A DNA stretch of 64,000 nt from assembly GCA_024138015.1 (NCBI GenBank), contig JAMXBB010000003.1, positions 78,596,777-78,660,776 of the forward strand, given 5' to 3'. Origin of the DNA: Lumnitzera littorea (taxonomy: Eukaryota > Streptophyta > Magnoliopsida > Myrtales > Combretaceae). The notes under the pieces were generated by a model, which searched no databases, was not told where the DNA came from, and worked only from the letters and a program-made list of their open reading frames with translations. Both the position numbers and the translations under genes were made by a program. This document shows positions 42,727 to 54,140 of this stretch, in pieces. How positions within the stretch are numbered: the first letter of the stretch is position 1; every line of letters starts with the position of its first letter.

Positions 42727-43637
42727 TGATATGATGTACGAAGGACAAACAAGGGCAAACGTATCGAGGTAGGTCCAAGCTTGTAGAAAGCTTGAAAAGA
42801 AAGGTATTGAAATGCAAAAGTTGGAACAAGAAAACAAGATAAACAAGAAAACCACAACTGATTCCGATGATGTAATGTACAATGGAAACTTCGTAGACTC
42901 ACAAAACTAACTCAATATGACGTACAAGCAACTCGATGAGGTTACTCACCACCTAGCCTTACTTAAAGGTTAAGATAAGAGTAGGGAAAAAGGGGCAAGC
43001 ATGCTGGCTCACAAAAGGAACAATCGAACATATTCAAATCAAATGATGATGTAGCTACATATTACAAAGGGTGTTTATACTCAAAAAGTTAAGGCATCCT
43101 ACCTAAAAATGGAAAAGACAAAAAAGGGTATTATCTAAAAGAAGTAATGTATAAAGAAAAACAAAGGGTACAAATGAAAAATCAAAGAAAGTAATGATTG
43201 GCGTAGCAAATCCTTTCACGAAGGGCTGGACATGTGGCGATCGATCATTGGGGGAGCTTCTAGCAAAAGCAAATAAGTTGTATGGTTAAGTTGAAAGTCA
43301 CGAAGCAGAGGTACCAGTCAAACCTAGGGGCCCTTCTAAGGAGATGTCTTGGATGTATCCTAGGGTTCTTTACACAAATATTGCCAAGTTAGTAGATGAT
43401 ACTAGCAGAGCAAAGCTAACTTTAAGACTAGTCAAGCAATCAAAGGAATGTGAGTTTGGTTGGCATACAATGGTTGATAGAACTAAGATAACTCGGCTCA
43501 GCAGATGAAATTGTTTGATAGTAAGGATCAACTCTGCCTTGGTTGAAGTTGGCTGGAGTGAGATAATCTGCTTTGTTAATCCTTCAAGACCTCGAGTTCA
43601 AGCTTAAGTCAAGGGTCCAATTGCCTAATTCCCATCA
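42727..43637 (-). mobile_element. gypsy 5' LTR
   Basis: Minus strand start TGATGGGAATTAGGCAATTG at 43637 and end GTACATCATATCA at 42727; 911 bp. A TATA-like gagtataaacaccc lies near 43082-43069. 43101-43201 is the block identical to the partner LTR. Confidence 0.88.
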
Positions 43638-44080
43638 TTGTTATCACAAGGAACTCTTGATATGAAGGTCAACTTCTCAACCTTGCTAAGCATCCTCGTC
43701 CTCATGAGGTACCCTCAATTTAAGGGTTAACTTCTCAACCCCTCGAGTAGCCCTATCACTATAAGGAACTCCTACTATGAAAGTTGGCTTCTCAACTTCA
43801 CCAGGCATTCATATCCTCATGAAGTATCCTGAATCTTAAGATTGGCTTCTCAAACCTTAGGTAACCCCTTCGCCACAAGGAAGTCCTGCTGTGAAGGTTG
43901 GTTTCCTAACTTAAATAGGCATCTTCATCCTCACTAGGTACCTTAACTCAAAGATTAACTCCTCAACCCCTTAAGCAACCCCTCGAGTAACCTCCTTACC
44001 ATAGGAAACTCCCACTACTAAGGTTGGCCTCCTAACCTCATCAAGCACTTAAGCTCCCAAGAGGCACCCCTACAAGTTTG
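43638..44080 (+). repeat. Minisatellite, about 115-118-bp dimeric units, near 4 copies
   Basis: Each unit has two halves of about 58 bp that share a ggtt(a)acttctcaacc core. One half carries (c/t)aaggaactc and a tgaaggt word, the other cctcatgaggtaccctca. Units start near 43645, 43762, 43880 and 44010. The array is the continuation of 36985-37078, split by the gypsy element. It lies downstream of Ogre-like integrase, the usual place for Ogre tandem repeats. Confidence 0.8.
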
Positions 44081-44360
44081 ACCTAAGGATCAAAAACCCA
44101 TTACCACTAGTAACTAATTGACCTCAAGGCACCTCGACCTCACTTAGACACATGACTTTAAACTTTTTAGCTAATAAAAACATCCATTACAAATTACAAA
44201 GCCACTATGATAGTGTGGATGACAATTGTTTGTGAACATTACATTGTCAACCTAATAACAATTAATAAAAAGTACATTAAAGAATGCAAGTTCCCCGGTG
44301 ATCTCCAATTATCTAATGCCCAAGCTTTAACTCCTTCTTGCATTCACAAGCAACCCTATG
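44081..44360. other. Noncoding flank between array and gypsy element
   Basis: No coding signal. Ends ctatg directly before the gypsy 5' LTR; ccatg follows the 3' LTR, giving a target duplication with one mismatch. Confidence 0.5.
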
Positions 44361-46165
44361 TGACAGCAATCAGACCACCAGATCCCTAACTCGAGCCTGA
44401 AGACTAGAAAGCATAGCTAAACAAGTTCTTTCTTCATACATCACACTTGAGAAATCCGAACTATTACAATATGTTGACTCGATGCCTAAACTAAGCTGAA
44501 CCCTCTTGTACTTATCGATAGTCTCCAATTGTTGACCCGAGATACATCTAGATAACAGCTCGACCTATCCAACCAGTTGCTCAGTCAACCTAAATCTAAG
44601 TTATACCCAGTATATTCGAGCTGAATTCACTTCAAAAAAGTCACCTTGATGCAAACCGCAGCCAAGGACAGACAAGTTCGGTCGCTCAATGGGTCCAAGC
44701 TTGCCAAAAGCTTGAAAAGAGTGATGGGGAATGCACGGCAAAAATGGAAAAAGTGAATAAAAGGGTAAGCAAAACCCACGAATAGCTCCAAAGGATATAA
44801 CACACCGATGAAACTTTTGATGACTCATAGCACAACTCTATATGATGTATAAATTGGTTTAGTGAGCTTACTTACCTCCTATCCTTGCTTAAAGGTTAAG
44901 ATAAGAGCGAAATGAAAGTAAACAATCAGTGTTTACAAGAGGGAAAATATCAAGTGTATTAATGGTAATCTAATGATTATAGCTACAAATACAAGGGGTA
45001 TTTATACCCAATAAGTTAGAGAAATTTTCCTAAAAGGGAAAAGATAAAAATGGGTATTGCCTTAAAGAAGTAATGCATAAGAATACAAAAAGGTAAAAAT
45101 GAATATTCAAGAAAAAGCAATGATTAATGTAGTAGACTCTATACGTGGTCCTATACACATAGTAGAGATACATTGGCGAAGCTGTTGGAGGATGTAGACA
45201 AAGGAGTATAAGCAAATTACTTGTCCAGGCAAAGATGACTGAGGATTAGTCTGGTGTCATTCTCTCGACCTTTTGGCCAAAGTGAAGTCGAGCAAGTGGT
45301 CGGCTCAGGCATGAGTGAGTCAGAGAGCGAAGATTGGCTATTGTTTTGACATTCTACAGTTCGGCATACAATCTCCAAGAGATGGGTAGTCATTTGGCTC
45401 GACATGTAGAATAGGTCAACAAAGAGATACTTAGCATGGGCAGGAGTCAGCTAAAGCAAGAGGATTCGCCTTGCTAGTCCCTCTAGTCCTCAATCTTAGC
45501 TGCAGGTCAATGGTCTAGTAAGCAAATTCCCATCACACCCAATCAACTCAGCACTGCTGAACTATCACCTTAGCTCAGCATTATCACTCAGCAGCACCCA
45601 AGCTAACTAAATAGTTATCCATCTTTTGCTAGGTATACAACCACTAGTTATCCACCACATGTCTGAGGACCCCCGTGACAAAATCTTCCATACAGGATAC
45701 GCATTTTGTTCATTTTGTTGTATTTTTAACTATGCCCTTTATCATTCCTTGTACATTACCCCTTTTGTCTTTTCCATTGTAGGTAGGATACCCTAATCTT
45801 TCAGGTATAAACACCCTTGTAATATGTAGCTACATCATCATCACCTTACACTTTCTAATATTAAATATACAGTTCTCCTTTTGTGAGCTTTGTTCTCCAT
45901 TGCTTACTTCACTCTTATCCTAACCCTTAAGCAAAGGTAGGTGACGAGTGCCCTCATTGGACTAGCTCATACGTTAAATCGAATGGAGCCATAAGTCCTC
46001 GGTAATTCCATTGGTGCATCTATCCTGTGGAGCTGATTGTGGGTCTACTTGTTTTACATTTCATTATCGTTTACATGCATTTTCCACCCTTCTTTTTGAG
46101 CTTTCCATAAGCTTAAACCCATGCTAGCAATTGGCTTTGTTAGTCTTTGGCTTCGATTCATATCA
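44361..46165 (+). mobile_element. gypsy 5' LTR interrupted by a solo LTR
   Basis: Two pieces, 44361-44646 and 45536-46165, together about 911-916 bp, match the 3' LTR at 50956-51886. Start TGACAGCAATCAGACC corresponds to TGATAGAAATCAAACC; end GATTCATATCA. TATA-like GTATAAACACCC at 45805-45816. Confidence 0.85.
44647..45535 (-). mobile_element. gypsy solo LTR nested in a 5' LTR
   Basis: 889 bp on the minus strand, from TGATGGGAATTTGC at 45535 to TTTGCATCA at 44647. Flanked by cacct (44642-44646) and caccc (45536-45540), a 5-bp duplication with one mismatch. The unoccupied site is visible in the partner LTR at 51247-51255 (gtcacccgg). Same family as its host. Confidence 0.88.
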
Positions 46166-46167
46166 TC

Positions 46168-46180
46168 TTGGTATCAAAGT
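46168..46180 (+). promoter_or_regulatory. Primer binding site, tRNA-Met type
   Basis: TTGGTATCAAAGT two bases after the 5' LTR. Confidence 0.82.
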
Positions 46181-46518
46181 AAAGGTTCACTTGGGTAAGT
46201 TGTATTTGAGTTTTTGTGAAGTAGTATTTATTGTAATAGCATATTAAAGTTGCACAAAGGAATAGTTGTAAGTGCTTGAGCAAGTATAAGGCATAGAAGT
46301 TTGTTGTAACTACATACTCTATTTTTCCCTATTTTGAACATATGAAAACAGAGCAAGTTTTAGTTTAGTTTATTGCTTGCTAAAGACACTGTTATGTTCA
46401 CAAATTAGTTGAATATTCATGTGGAAGAAGTGTGTATATGTGTGTTGTTGTTAGCTTAAAGGGACTATATCTATAGTTTCTCAGATCCTAAATTTGTTAC
46501 CAAATTTTATTAAAGAGA

Positions 46519-47640
46519 ATGACAGACCTTAATGCCAATGTTGGTATTAGATATGACAATAGCAGTATTGTCTACCATGGACGACAACCCCAAAACACCC
46601 CGAGGAGTACTAATGAACAAATTGACTAGGTAGCTAACCTCATAGTTGATTTGACCAGAGATGTTCATGCATTGGCTTATCGACTTATTGAGGCCATGTA
46701 GAATTCTCCTTAAGCTACTTAACTTACGAGAGGATAGAACTTAGCTCGGTAAGGTCAAGATCTAAGAGTAAGAGGACAAGTGTGAAGGAGGTTGACTTAG
46801 GTGATATGGATGATGAAGGAGAAGAAAAGTACTAAGAAGAAGGCGAGTAAGCTAAAGCAACCTAAGTTACGAACTATGTGAAGCTTCAAATTCTAAGCTT
46901 TAATGGTTTTAGGGATGTGAACGACTATCTAGATTAGGAGGAAAAGGTTAAACATGTTTTTTATTACTATAGTATGAAGACTATAAGATAGTGAAAGTTG
47001 CTACTATAGAATTCTCAAATTATGCTGCATTATAGTGAAAGAACCTCCAGACCATAAGGAGGTGAGAAGCATACAAAGAAGTCAACACTTGGCTTGAAAC
47101 GAAAAGAATTCTCCAAAATAGATTTATGCTAGATACATACCTATAGGATACATTTGCTAAACTTCAAGGGTTGAGGTAAGGAAGCCGAATTATTGATAAG
47201 TATGTTCGAAAATTCCAAATGCTTATAATCCAATGTAAAGTGGAAGAACCACTAGCCCGAACAATATCTAGATTCCTTACTAGACTAAGAAGTGACATCC
47301 AAAATATCGTAGAACTTCTACAATTCATTGCAATTAGACGAAGCTATAAGAGTAGCCTAATGAGTAGAAAGACAAAGGAGGGATAAGTTGAGTTGACCCG
47401 TCTTATTAAGCGAACCCTCTCAAGGGAATTACTGGGCATAGCACAATGCCGAGTGGAATAAAAGGGTTGATGTTAGAGCTAAATAGAAGAGCTGACCAAC
47501 TGATAGTAAAGTGCCACTAAGAACCTATGAGAAGAGGCAAGGAACTAGGAGAAAGATGAGCTAGATCAAATGCTTTACATGTCAAGGGTTTAAGCATATG
47601 CCCACCCAATGTCCGAATAAAAGGCTATGATTATTAAGGG
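46519..47640 (+). pseudogene. gypsy gag with zinc knuckle (decayed)
   Basis: Starts at ATG 46519 (MTDLNANVGIRYDNSSIVYH), which matches the start of the copies at 25720 and 42399. Then VANLIVDLTRDVHALAYRL, the core segment FNGFRDVNDYLD-like near 46900, and FQMLIIQCKVEEPLART near 47215. The zinc knuckle CFTCQGFKHMPTQC (47571-47612) keeps all four metal ligands. Several stops and frameshifts between these pieces. Confidence 0.82.
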
Positions 47641-48187
47641 AGATGTCTCGAAACTCGACATGGATAGCATCAATGAAGAGCCCAAGGAGGAGGTTACTCC
47701 TAAGGAAATTATTGCTTAGGAGAGCAAGCTTGTTGAAGATGACATGTTTGCAAAAGATCTAGATAAGTTAACTCTAATTGTCCAATGTGCAGTGAGTATA
47801 AAGCCATCTACTAAGGAGGAGCAAAGAGAGAATCTATTCCACATCACTTGCAAAGTGAATGAATAGTTATATGCACTTATAGTGGATGGTAGGTGCTACA
47901 CTAATGTGGCATCTTCCAACCTGATTAAGAAACTCAAGTTCTATGCATTGGCTAAACGAGAAAGGAGCATTATATGTCACACAACAAGTGTTGCTATTGA
48001 TCTCAATTGGAAACTACTTTGATGAAATTCTTTGTGATGTATTGCTCATCTGTGCATCTCATGTATTGTTAGGCAGACCGTAGCTTTTTAACCGAAGAGT
48101 TATACATGATGGATTCAGGAACACGTATTTGAGAAGGATGGTAGGAAAATTACATTGAACCCTATGATGTCGAGCTAAGTAAGTAGG
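47641..48187 (+). pseudogene. gypsy protease and linker (decayed)
   Basis: Acidic linker, then FHITCKVNE, a stop, and ALIVDGRCYTNVASSNLIKK near 47875-47940. The Asp of the aspartic protease box is kept. Then KFYALAKRERSI and a frameshift. It cleaves the polyprotein in intact relatives. Confidence 0.78.
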
Positions 48188-49100
48188 TTGCAAGCTAAGT
48201 TAGCTCGTAAAACCAAGAAGGCTTTGGTCCTAAGTCGAACAAAGCTACGAGAGATTCTTAAAGCTGATATGCCAACCTTCCTATTAGTTAGGCAACTATT
48301 AGAATTAAAGGAGCAACTAGAGCTACCCATAGAGTTTAAGGAGCTACTAGATGAATATGCTGACCTATTCCCAAAATAGTTACCCAAAGGATTACCCCCA
48401 TTTCGAGGCATAAAGCATTGCATTGACTTGGTGCCCGATGCTGCCCTATCGAACAAACTAGCCTATAGAATGAATTCTAAACAATCTATAAAGCTCCATA
48501 GGTAAGTCAATAAGCTATTAAAGAAGTGATATGTAAAGGAGAGCCTCAACCCCTAGGTTATGCCTGCATGGCTTGTGCCAAAGAAGGATGGCACTTGGTA
48601 TATATGTATGGATAGCAAAGCTATCAACAAGATTACGATCAAGTACTAATACCCCATCCTGATGCTAAACAATATGCTTGACAAACTAAGTAGTGCGAAA
48701 GTGTTTAGTAAAATCGATTTGAAGTTAGGGTACTACCAAATTCAGATGAGATAAAGGGATGAATGGAAAATTACTTTTAAGACCTGACATGGCCTTTACA
48801 AGTGGATGGTCATGCCTTTCAAATTATCAAACGCCCTAAGCATATTCATGAGGCTAATGAATCATGTCTTACAAGATCTAGTTAAAAATTTTGTCGTTGT
48901 CTACTTTGATGACATCCTTGTCTATAATACCAACCTGACAATGCATACTGACCATCTTAGAGCCGTTTTCAATATCCTCCAAGTAGAGAGGTTGTTCGAA
49001 AACCTGAAGAAATGTTGTTTCTGCCAGAAGGAAGTGATCTTCCTAGGTTTTGTGGTTAGTGGAAAAGGATTAAGGGTTAATGAAGGGAAGGTGTAAGCCA
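48188..49100 (+). pseudogene. gypsy reverse transcriptase (decayed, catalytic box intact)
   Basis: Reads ELLDEYADLFPK (48335-48378), LPKGLPPFRGIKHCIDLVPD, WLVPKKDGTWYICMD, KVFSKIDLKLGYYQIQM (first Asp), WMVMPFKLSNALSIFMRLMN, FVVVYFDDILVYNTNL (YxDD intact, open piece 48806-49096) and FLGFVVSGKGLRVNEGKV. Stops fall at several Trp, Gln and Arg positions, but the frame is kept over most of the domain. Confidence 0.9.
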
Positions 49101-49760
49101 TTGTTGAGTGGCCGACCCCAACCTCATGTGCTAGAGTAAGGAGTTTTCATAGGTTAGCTTCATTCTACTGACACTTTATCCGAGGATTCAACTCTATAGT
49201 AGCAACTCTAACTGAGCTAATAAAGAAAAATGTAGAGTTCAAGTGGAGAGAGAAAGGAGAAAAGAGTTTTGCCAAAGTAAAAGCAAGATTGACCTTTGCC
49301 GCAGTCTTAACTCTATTCAATTTTGATAAAGTGTTTGGGCTTAAATACAATGCATCAAGTGTCAGCATCAGAGTTGTGCTAATGCAAGAAGGCGACCTAT
49401 CGCTTATCATAACAAGAAGCTTAGGGGAGTATAGTTAAACTATTCTATTTATGACAAGGAACTTTTGGCCTTAATCTAATCTCTTCACATGTAGCAACAT
49501 TATCCTTTGCTAAAGGAATACATCATATACGTAGATCATGAGTCTTTGAAATACTTGTATAGCTAATCTAAGCTGTTTAAATGCCAAGCTCAATGGATTG
49601 AATTTTTGGAATGATTTAATTTCGTCATCAAATATAAGCAAGGCAAGAATAATGTAGTTGTCGATGCTCTGTTAAGAGTACATGTTCTTCTCATTGAGTT
49701 ATAGAACAAATCGTTAGGGTTTACAAGCATTACAGAATAGTATTAGAATGATTCTCATTT
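49101..49760 (+). pseudogene. gypsy RNase H region (decayed)
   Basis: Reads IVEWPTPTSCARVRSFHRLA, then FIRGFNSIVATLTELIKKNV and FKWREKGEKSFAKVK, then YDKELLALI, YIIYVDHESLKYLY and YKQGKNNVVVDALLRVH. The DALSR-like box is altered (DALLR). Several stops. Confidence 0.85.
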
Positions 49761-50955
49761 TGGTTTTATATATAAGTACTGTGGATAAGGAAAAGCAATG
49801 GATGAGTACCACGTGAAGGATGGTTATTTGCTCCAAGGTGGTAAATTATACGTATCGACTCGTTCAATAAGAGAATTGCTAGTAAGAGAAGCCTACAGTA
49901 GAGGATTCTCTACACACTTTGGAGAACAAAGAAAGTACAAACTATTGAATGATAGGTTCTTCTAGCTGAGGTTGAAATGTAATGTACATTACATGATAGA
50001 GAGATGCGCAATCTGTAAGAAAGCAAAGAGCCGAACAAAACAATGGAAAGCAGTGCCTTAACCTATTCCAACTAAACCATAGGCCAACCTAAGTATGGAT
50101 TTTGTCCTCAAATTACCCCAAACTATCTAAGGCAAAGATTTTGCAATGATTGTCGTAGATCGGTTCAACAAAATGGCACACTTTATACCCTGCATCAAAA
50201 CTAATGATGCTTCAGCTATTACTTCTTTGTTTTTGCAAGAAGTAGTTTACTTACATGGAGTACCAAGGAGTATGGTGTCAAATAGAGACCCAAAATTTCT
50301 AAGCCATTTTTGGAGAACCCTTTGGAGACTGATGGAAACCAAACTGCCATTTAGCACCTATTGCCATCTCTAAATTGACGGTTAGACAAAGGTAGTCAAC
50401 TGCCTCCTAGGATCACTACTCTAAGCTATAGTGGAAAAAAACTTAGCTAACTAAGACATCTGCTTATTAGAGGTAGAATTTTCTTACAACAGGACAGTAC
50501 ATGCCACCACTGGTCACACTCCATTTAAGGTCATCTATGGCTTCAACCTCGACCTATCCTTTGGCTACAGCTCACTACTGCCTACTGGCCAAGAAGATCC
50601 AAAAGCAAGAACCAGAACACAATCCCTCTAGCAAATCTACCAACAAGTATCCCAACAAATTGACCGAGCCACCAGTAAACTAAGGGAGAAAGGCAAAGGG
50701 AGGAAGACCAACAAGTTTCAACCAAATGACCAAGTATAGCTACACCTAAGTAAAGAAAGGTTTCCTAATAAGAGGAAGAACGGGCTGTCTACTAAAGCTA
50801 AAGGCCCATTCAAGATATTACTAACTAAAGCTCCTAGAAGACTTTGGAGTATCAAACATGTTTAATAGTACTGACCTCAGCCCTTACCGTTCTAAAGAGA
50901 ACTTAGATGAAGACCAACCAGATTTGATCTTAAATCCCAATCAACCTAGCAGGGA
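49761..50955 (+). pseudogene. gypsy integrase and pol C-terminus (decayed)
   Basis: Reads YHVKDGYLLQGGKLYVSTRS, THFGEQRKYKLLNDRFF, CAICKKAKS (zinc-binding pair), SMDFVLKLPQT (first Asp), FAMIVVDRFNKMAHFIPC (open piece 50146-50373), MVSNRDPKFLSHFWRTL (second Asp), CLLEVEFSYNRTVHATTGHT (Glu) and PFKVIYGFNLDLSF. It ends with KGPFKI, ADLSPYRSK-like and DQPDLILNPNQPS next to the 3' LTR, as in the copy at 37974. D, D and E are readable; stops prevent expression. Confidence 0.88.
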
Positions 50956-51886
50956 TGATAGAAATCAAACCACCGAACTGTTGACCCAAGCCTGAGCCCG
51001 AGCTTAAGGACTAAAAAGCATGGCTAGACGAGTTCTTTCTTCACGCATCACATTTGAGGAATCTAAATTACTACAGTCTTTCAACTTAATGCTTAGGCCA
51101 GACCAAACCCTCTTGTACTTATCGATAGTCTCCAATTGCCTACTCAAGACACATTTAGACAATAGCTCGACCCATCCAACCAACTGCTCAATTGACTTAA
51201 ATCCAAGCTGTACCCTATACGTCCAAGCTGAATTCACCTTAGAAAAGTCACCCGGTCAACTTAGCACTATTGAATTGTCACCAAGGCTCAACATCATCAC
51301 TTAGTAGCACCTAGGCTAATCAAACACTTATCTATCTTTTTCTAGGCATACAATTACTAGTCATTCGCCACATGTTCAAGGACCCTTATGATAGAATCTT
51401 CTATACAAGATACCCATTTTTATTGTATTTTTTATTATACCCTTTATCATTCCTTATACATTACTTATTTTAGACATTACACTCTTTGTGCTTTCCATTT
51501 TAGGTAGGATGCCCTAATATTTTGAGTGTAAATACCATTGTAATATGTAACTACATCATCATCATCTTACTCTTTCTTATATTGAATATATAGTTCTCCT
51601 TTCGTAAGCGTTGTTCTCCATTACTTACTTCACTCTTATCTTAAGTCTTAAGTAAGGCTAGGTGGCCAGTACCTTCATTGAACCAACTTGTGCAATACAT
51701 CAAGTTGAGTTGTGAGTCTTCGGTAGTTCCATTGGTACGTCAGATCCTGTATAATGATTATAGGTCTATTTGTTTTACTTTTCATTGTCGTTCACATGCA
51801 TTTTCTACCCTTCTTTTCAAGCTTTCCATAAGCTCTAACCCATCTTAACGATCAGCCTTGTCAGTCCTTAGCTTCATTTTATATCA
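50956..51886 (+). mobile_element. gypsy 3' LTR
   Basis: 931 bp, TGATAGAAATC to TTTTATATCA. TATA-like GTGTAAATACC near 51527-51537. It shows the unoccupied form of the site that holds the solo LTR in the 5' LTR. Confidence 0.85.
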
Positions 51887-51891
51887 CCATG

Positions 51892-53097
51892 TCTCTCCAG
51901 TTAATGTCCCTAACAATTGCCAACTGCTTATATAAGTCAAATATGTAAATTGTCGTCGTAAGCAACAAGTTGCCACTAGATGGAGAACCAGTCTCCCAAC
52001 CATAACAAACAAAGCTTGTAGACTAAGGTACATTAGTTTCTCACAAACCATGAGAGATTGTCAACTAATTTCAAGCTCCCCAAGCACACCAGGGGAAGAT
52101 GACCTCCATAGACTCCCTCAATGGGGTTACTAAATAGGGCTTGTAATTTATGCTAACGGATCATGTCCCATGTCCCCAGTTGTGTCAAATTCATATTGGT
52201 GCTAAAAACATGTGAAATTAAGTAGAGATCGCAAATAGTTAAGTTAAAAAGTAATCATGTTTATTCATTTCCTAATTGTATCCTTTTATCATGTGTTATG
52301 TCATGTTTCATATTTTCACTCTATAATCATGCACATGATTGTGTCATGTTGTGTCTCGCATTATCATATTGTATTAGTAATTGCCAACCCTATCGCTAAA
52401 GCTCCCCATAAACCAATAACTACCTTACCATCCCATCTACCCGATTCCCTGATTAGCTGTTTATGTAAACCGACCAATGGGGGTCATAAAACACAACATG
52501 GGAACCCCATTGCTTGGGCAACTAATCATAGTATGGCTGATTGTAACCAAAAATGTGTAACTTTTCCAACTTTAAATCCTGCATTTATGCAGAAATTCTC
52601 ACAAAGTTTAGTTAATATTTCATGAAATTGGAGTTTATGCATAAAATGGACCAACTTGTGCAAAATTATCAAAAATGCATGAAAGAATGTTATTTTTAAA
52701 TGGATTTAATGCATTTTATATCCTATATACAAGTGCACATAGGTTGCCATGGCCATGGTAGCCCCTACCATTCAATCAAGGAAACAAAAGTGTAGGGGCT
52801 CCTGACCAATTGGTATGCCTTAAAGCATTAGGGATGAGATGACCTATTGATCGACTGATTGTTGGAGAGGCCGATGTCACGAACAGAACGTGCAACAATG
52901 GATTCAACCATACTGACCGATTGATAGCTTTAGCATTGATCGATCGATATAAGAAATTAAGGTTAGGGTTTTTCAACTACAACCCTAATCCTCTTAAACA
53001 TCACATTTCATTAAACACGGAGATGACCTAGAGCTAATACGTATCTACTAATCGATTAGTTGACCTTTCCACTGATTGACTAATAGCTTAAATCTAT
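51892..53097. other. Noncoding stretch, right part possibly 5' half of an Athila-like LTR
   Basis: No coding signal despite a 122-codon open stretch at 52257-52625 with no family resemblance. The last 450 bp (atcgatcgat-like words, an aaggttagggttttt run) look like LTR U3/R sequence and may continue at 54983 after the Ogre-like LTR. The true LTR start was not found. Confidence 0.35.
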
Positions 53098-53507
53098 TGT
53101 AGACACCTAATTTTTGCCCTCCACTCCTTTTATTTTTCAAATTAGGTTATAGGGTCCTAAATTAGAAAAAGTTCAAAAAAAATAGAAAATTAAAGAAAAC
53201 TCCAAAAAATGAAGAAACTTAGAAAAAATAGGAATTCTAGAAAAATATTAAAAAAAATAGGACAATAGGAAAAAGTACAAAAAAATAAGAAATTTAGTAA
53301 AAATACAAAAAAAAAAAGAAATTTGAAAAGTCACAAAATAAAGTATTTAGAAAATAATAAATTTTTAGGTTGTTTAAATAGAATATAATTTTAATTTCAA
53401 TAATTTTGAATAAAAGGCCGTTGAGTCTAAGCTTAAATTTAAATCTGGTTCAGGCTGACCTAGTCCATATGTGCAATTAATTACACATATAAATAAGGAA
53501 AAACCAA

Positions 53508-53572
53508 TAGCTCAGTTGGATAAGCATCTAGACTTGATATTGCATATGACTTGGAGATCCTAAGTTCAATCC
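53508..53572 (+). other. tRNA-like A-box/B-box pair in Ogre-like U3, best A box
   Basis: TAGCTCAGTTGG (53508-53519) is a perfect Pol III A box, followed by ATAAGCATC as in a D arm. AAGTTCAATCC (53562-53572) resembles a B box with a one-base deletion. The flanking sequence (tctaagctta, catatgtgcaatt) aligns with that around the copy at 3989-4053, so the two are the same LTR component and not chance matches. Confidence 0.6.
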
Positions 53573-54059
53573 AAGGAAGCTGCAAAATGTATCTTTTATT
53601 TTCTTTTCTCACTTTATTGCCATGTTATCGCTACGTCACGGGCTACATCATCGCTACGTTAGACACACTCCGACACACTCCGGCACATTCATACACGCAC
53701 AACTATGTATTTAGCACCAAATATTGTTCAGGTTCGTCCAATCCAAAATTGGAAGAAAATCATATTGCATTTAATTTTTTTCATCCTTAACACGACCATG
53801 ACACTTGTAAATAGGAGTCTACTCTTCATTTTCAAGACACAACGAAAACTTTGAAACACTTTAGGAAAACAAAAATCGACGTTTCCTCTCTCTAGTACGG
53901 TTCCTCTCTCTCTAGGATAGCATCCCCTACGATGTTTGTTGACGAAAACCACCACCATCGAAGTGAGCTGATCCAAGCCGAAGTGAGCTGACTCCAAGTC
54001 GACCTTTTTTTTTTCTTTTTAATTTTATTCATTTGTTTATTTGTAAATGTTATAAATGA

Positions 54060-54140
54060 GAAAAAAAAAAAAAGAAAAAAGAACGAAAAAGAAAAAAGAA
54101 AGAGAAGAAAAACAAAAAAAAAAAAGAAGAAGAAAGAAAG
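54060..54140. repeat. A-rich purine tract
   Basis: Almost pure A/G run (gaaaaa, agaagaaga words) within the Ogre-like LTR. Low complexity only. Confidence 0.8.

Larger units (their letters stand above)
37079..43637 (-). mobile_element. Complete chromovirus-like Ty3/gypsy element (decayed inside)
   Basis: Minus strand, 6559 bp: 5' LTR (43637-42727), tRNA-Met-type primer binding site, gag, protease, RT, RNase H, integrase, 3' LTR (37973-37079). LTR termini are TGATGGGAAT/CATATCA-like. It splits a tandem array of the Ogre-like element. The flanks ctatt (37074-37078) and ttgtt (43638-43642) could be a mutated 5-bp duplication. All genes carry stops. Confidence 0.85.
44361..51886 (+). mobile_element. 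Complete chromovirus-like Ty3/gypsy element with nested solo LTR (old)
   Basis: 5' LTR (44361-46165, split by a solo LTR), primer binding site, gag, protease, RT, RNase H, integrase, 3' LTR (50956-51886). Flanks ctatg (44356-44360) and ccatg (51887-51891). The two LTRs differ by roughly 20-25 percent by eye, so this copy is older than the one at 37079-43637. It is opposite in orientation to that copy and only 0.7 kb away. Confidence 0.88.

Noticed and set aside
52257..52625. Open frame of 122 codons
   Set aside because: No motif, no family resemblance, AT-rich context; likely chance.
53508..53572. A true tRNA gene
   Set aside because: B box is imperfect, box spacing is 54 bp, and no acceptor stem pairing was seen; it is a repeated LTR component.
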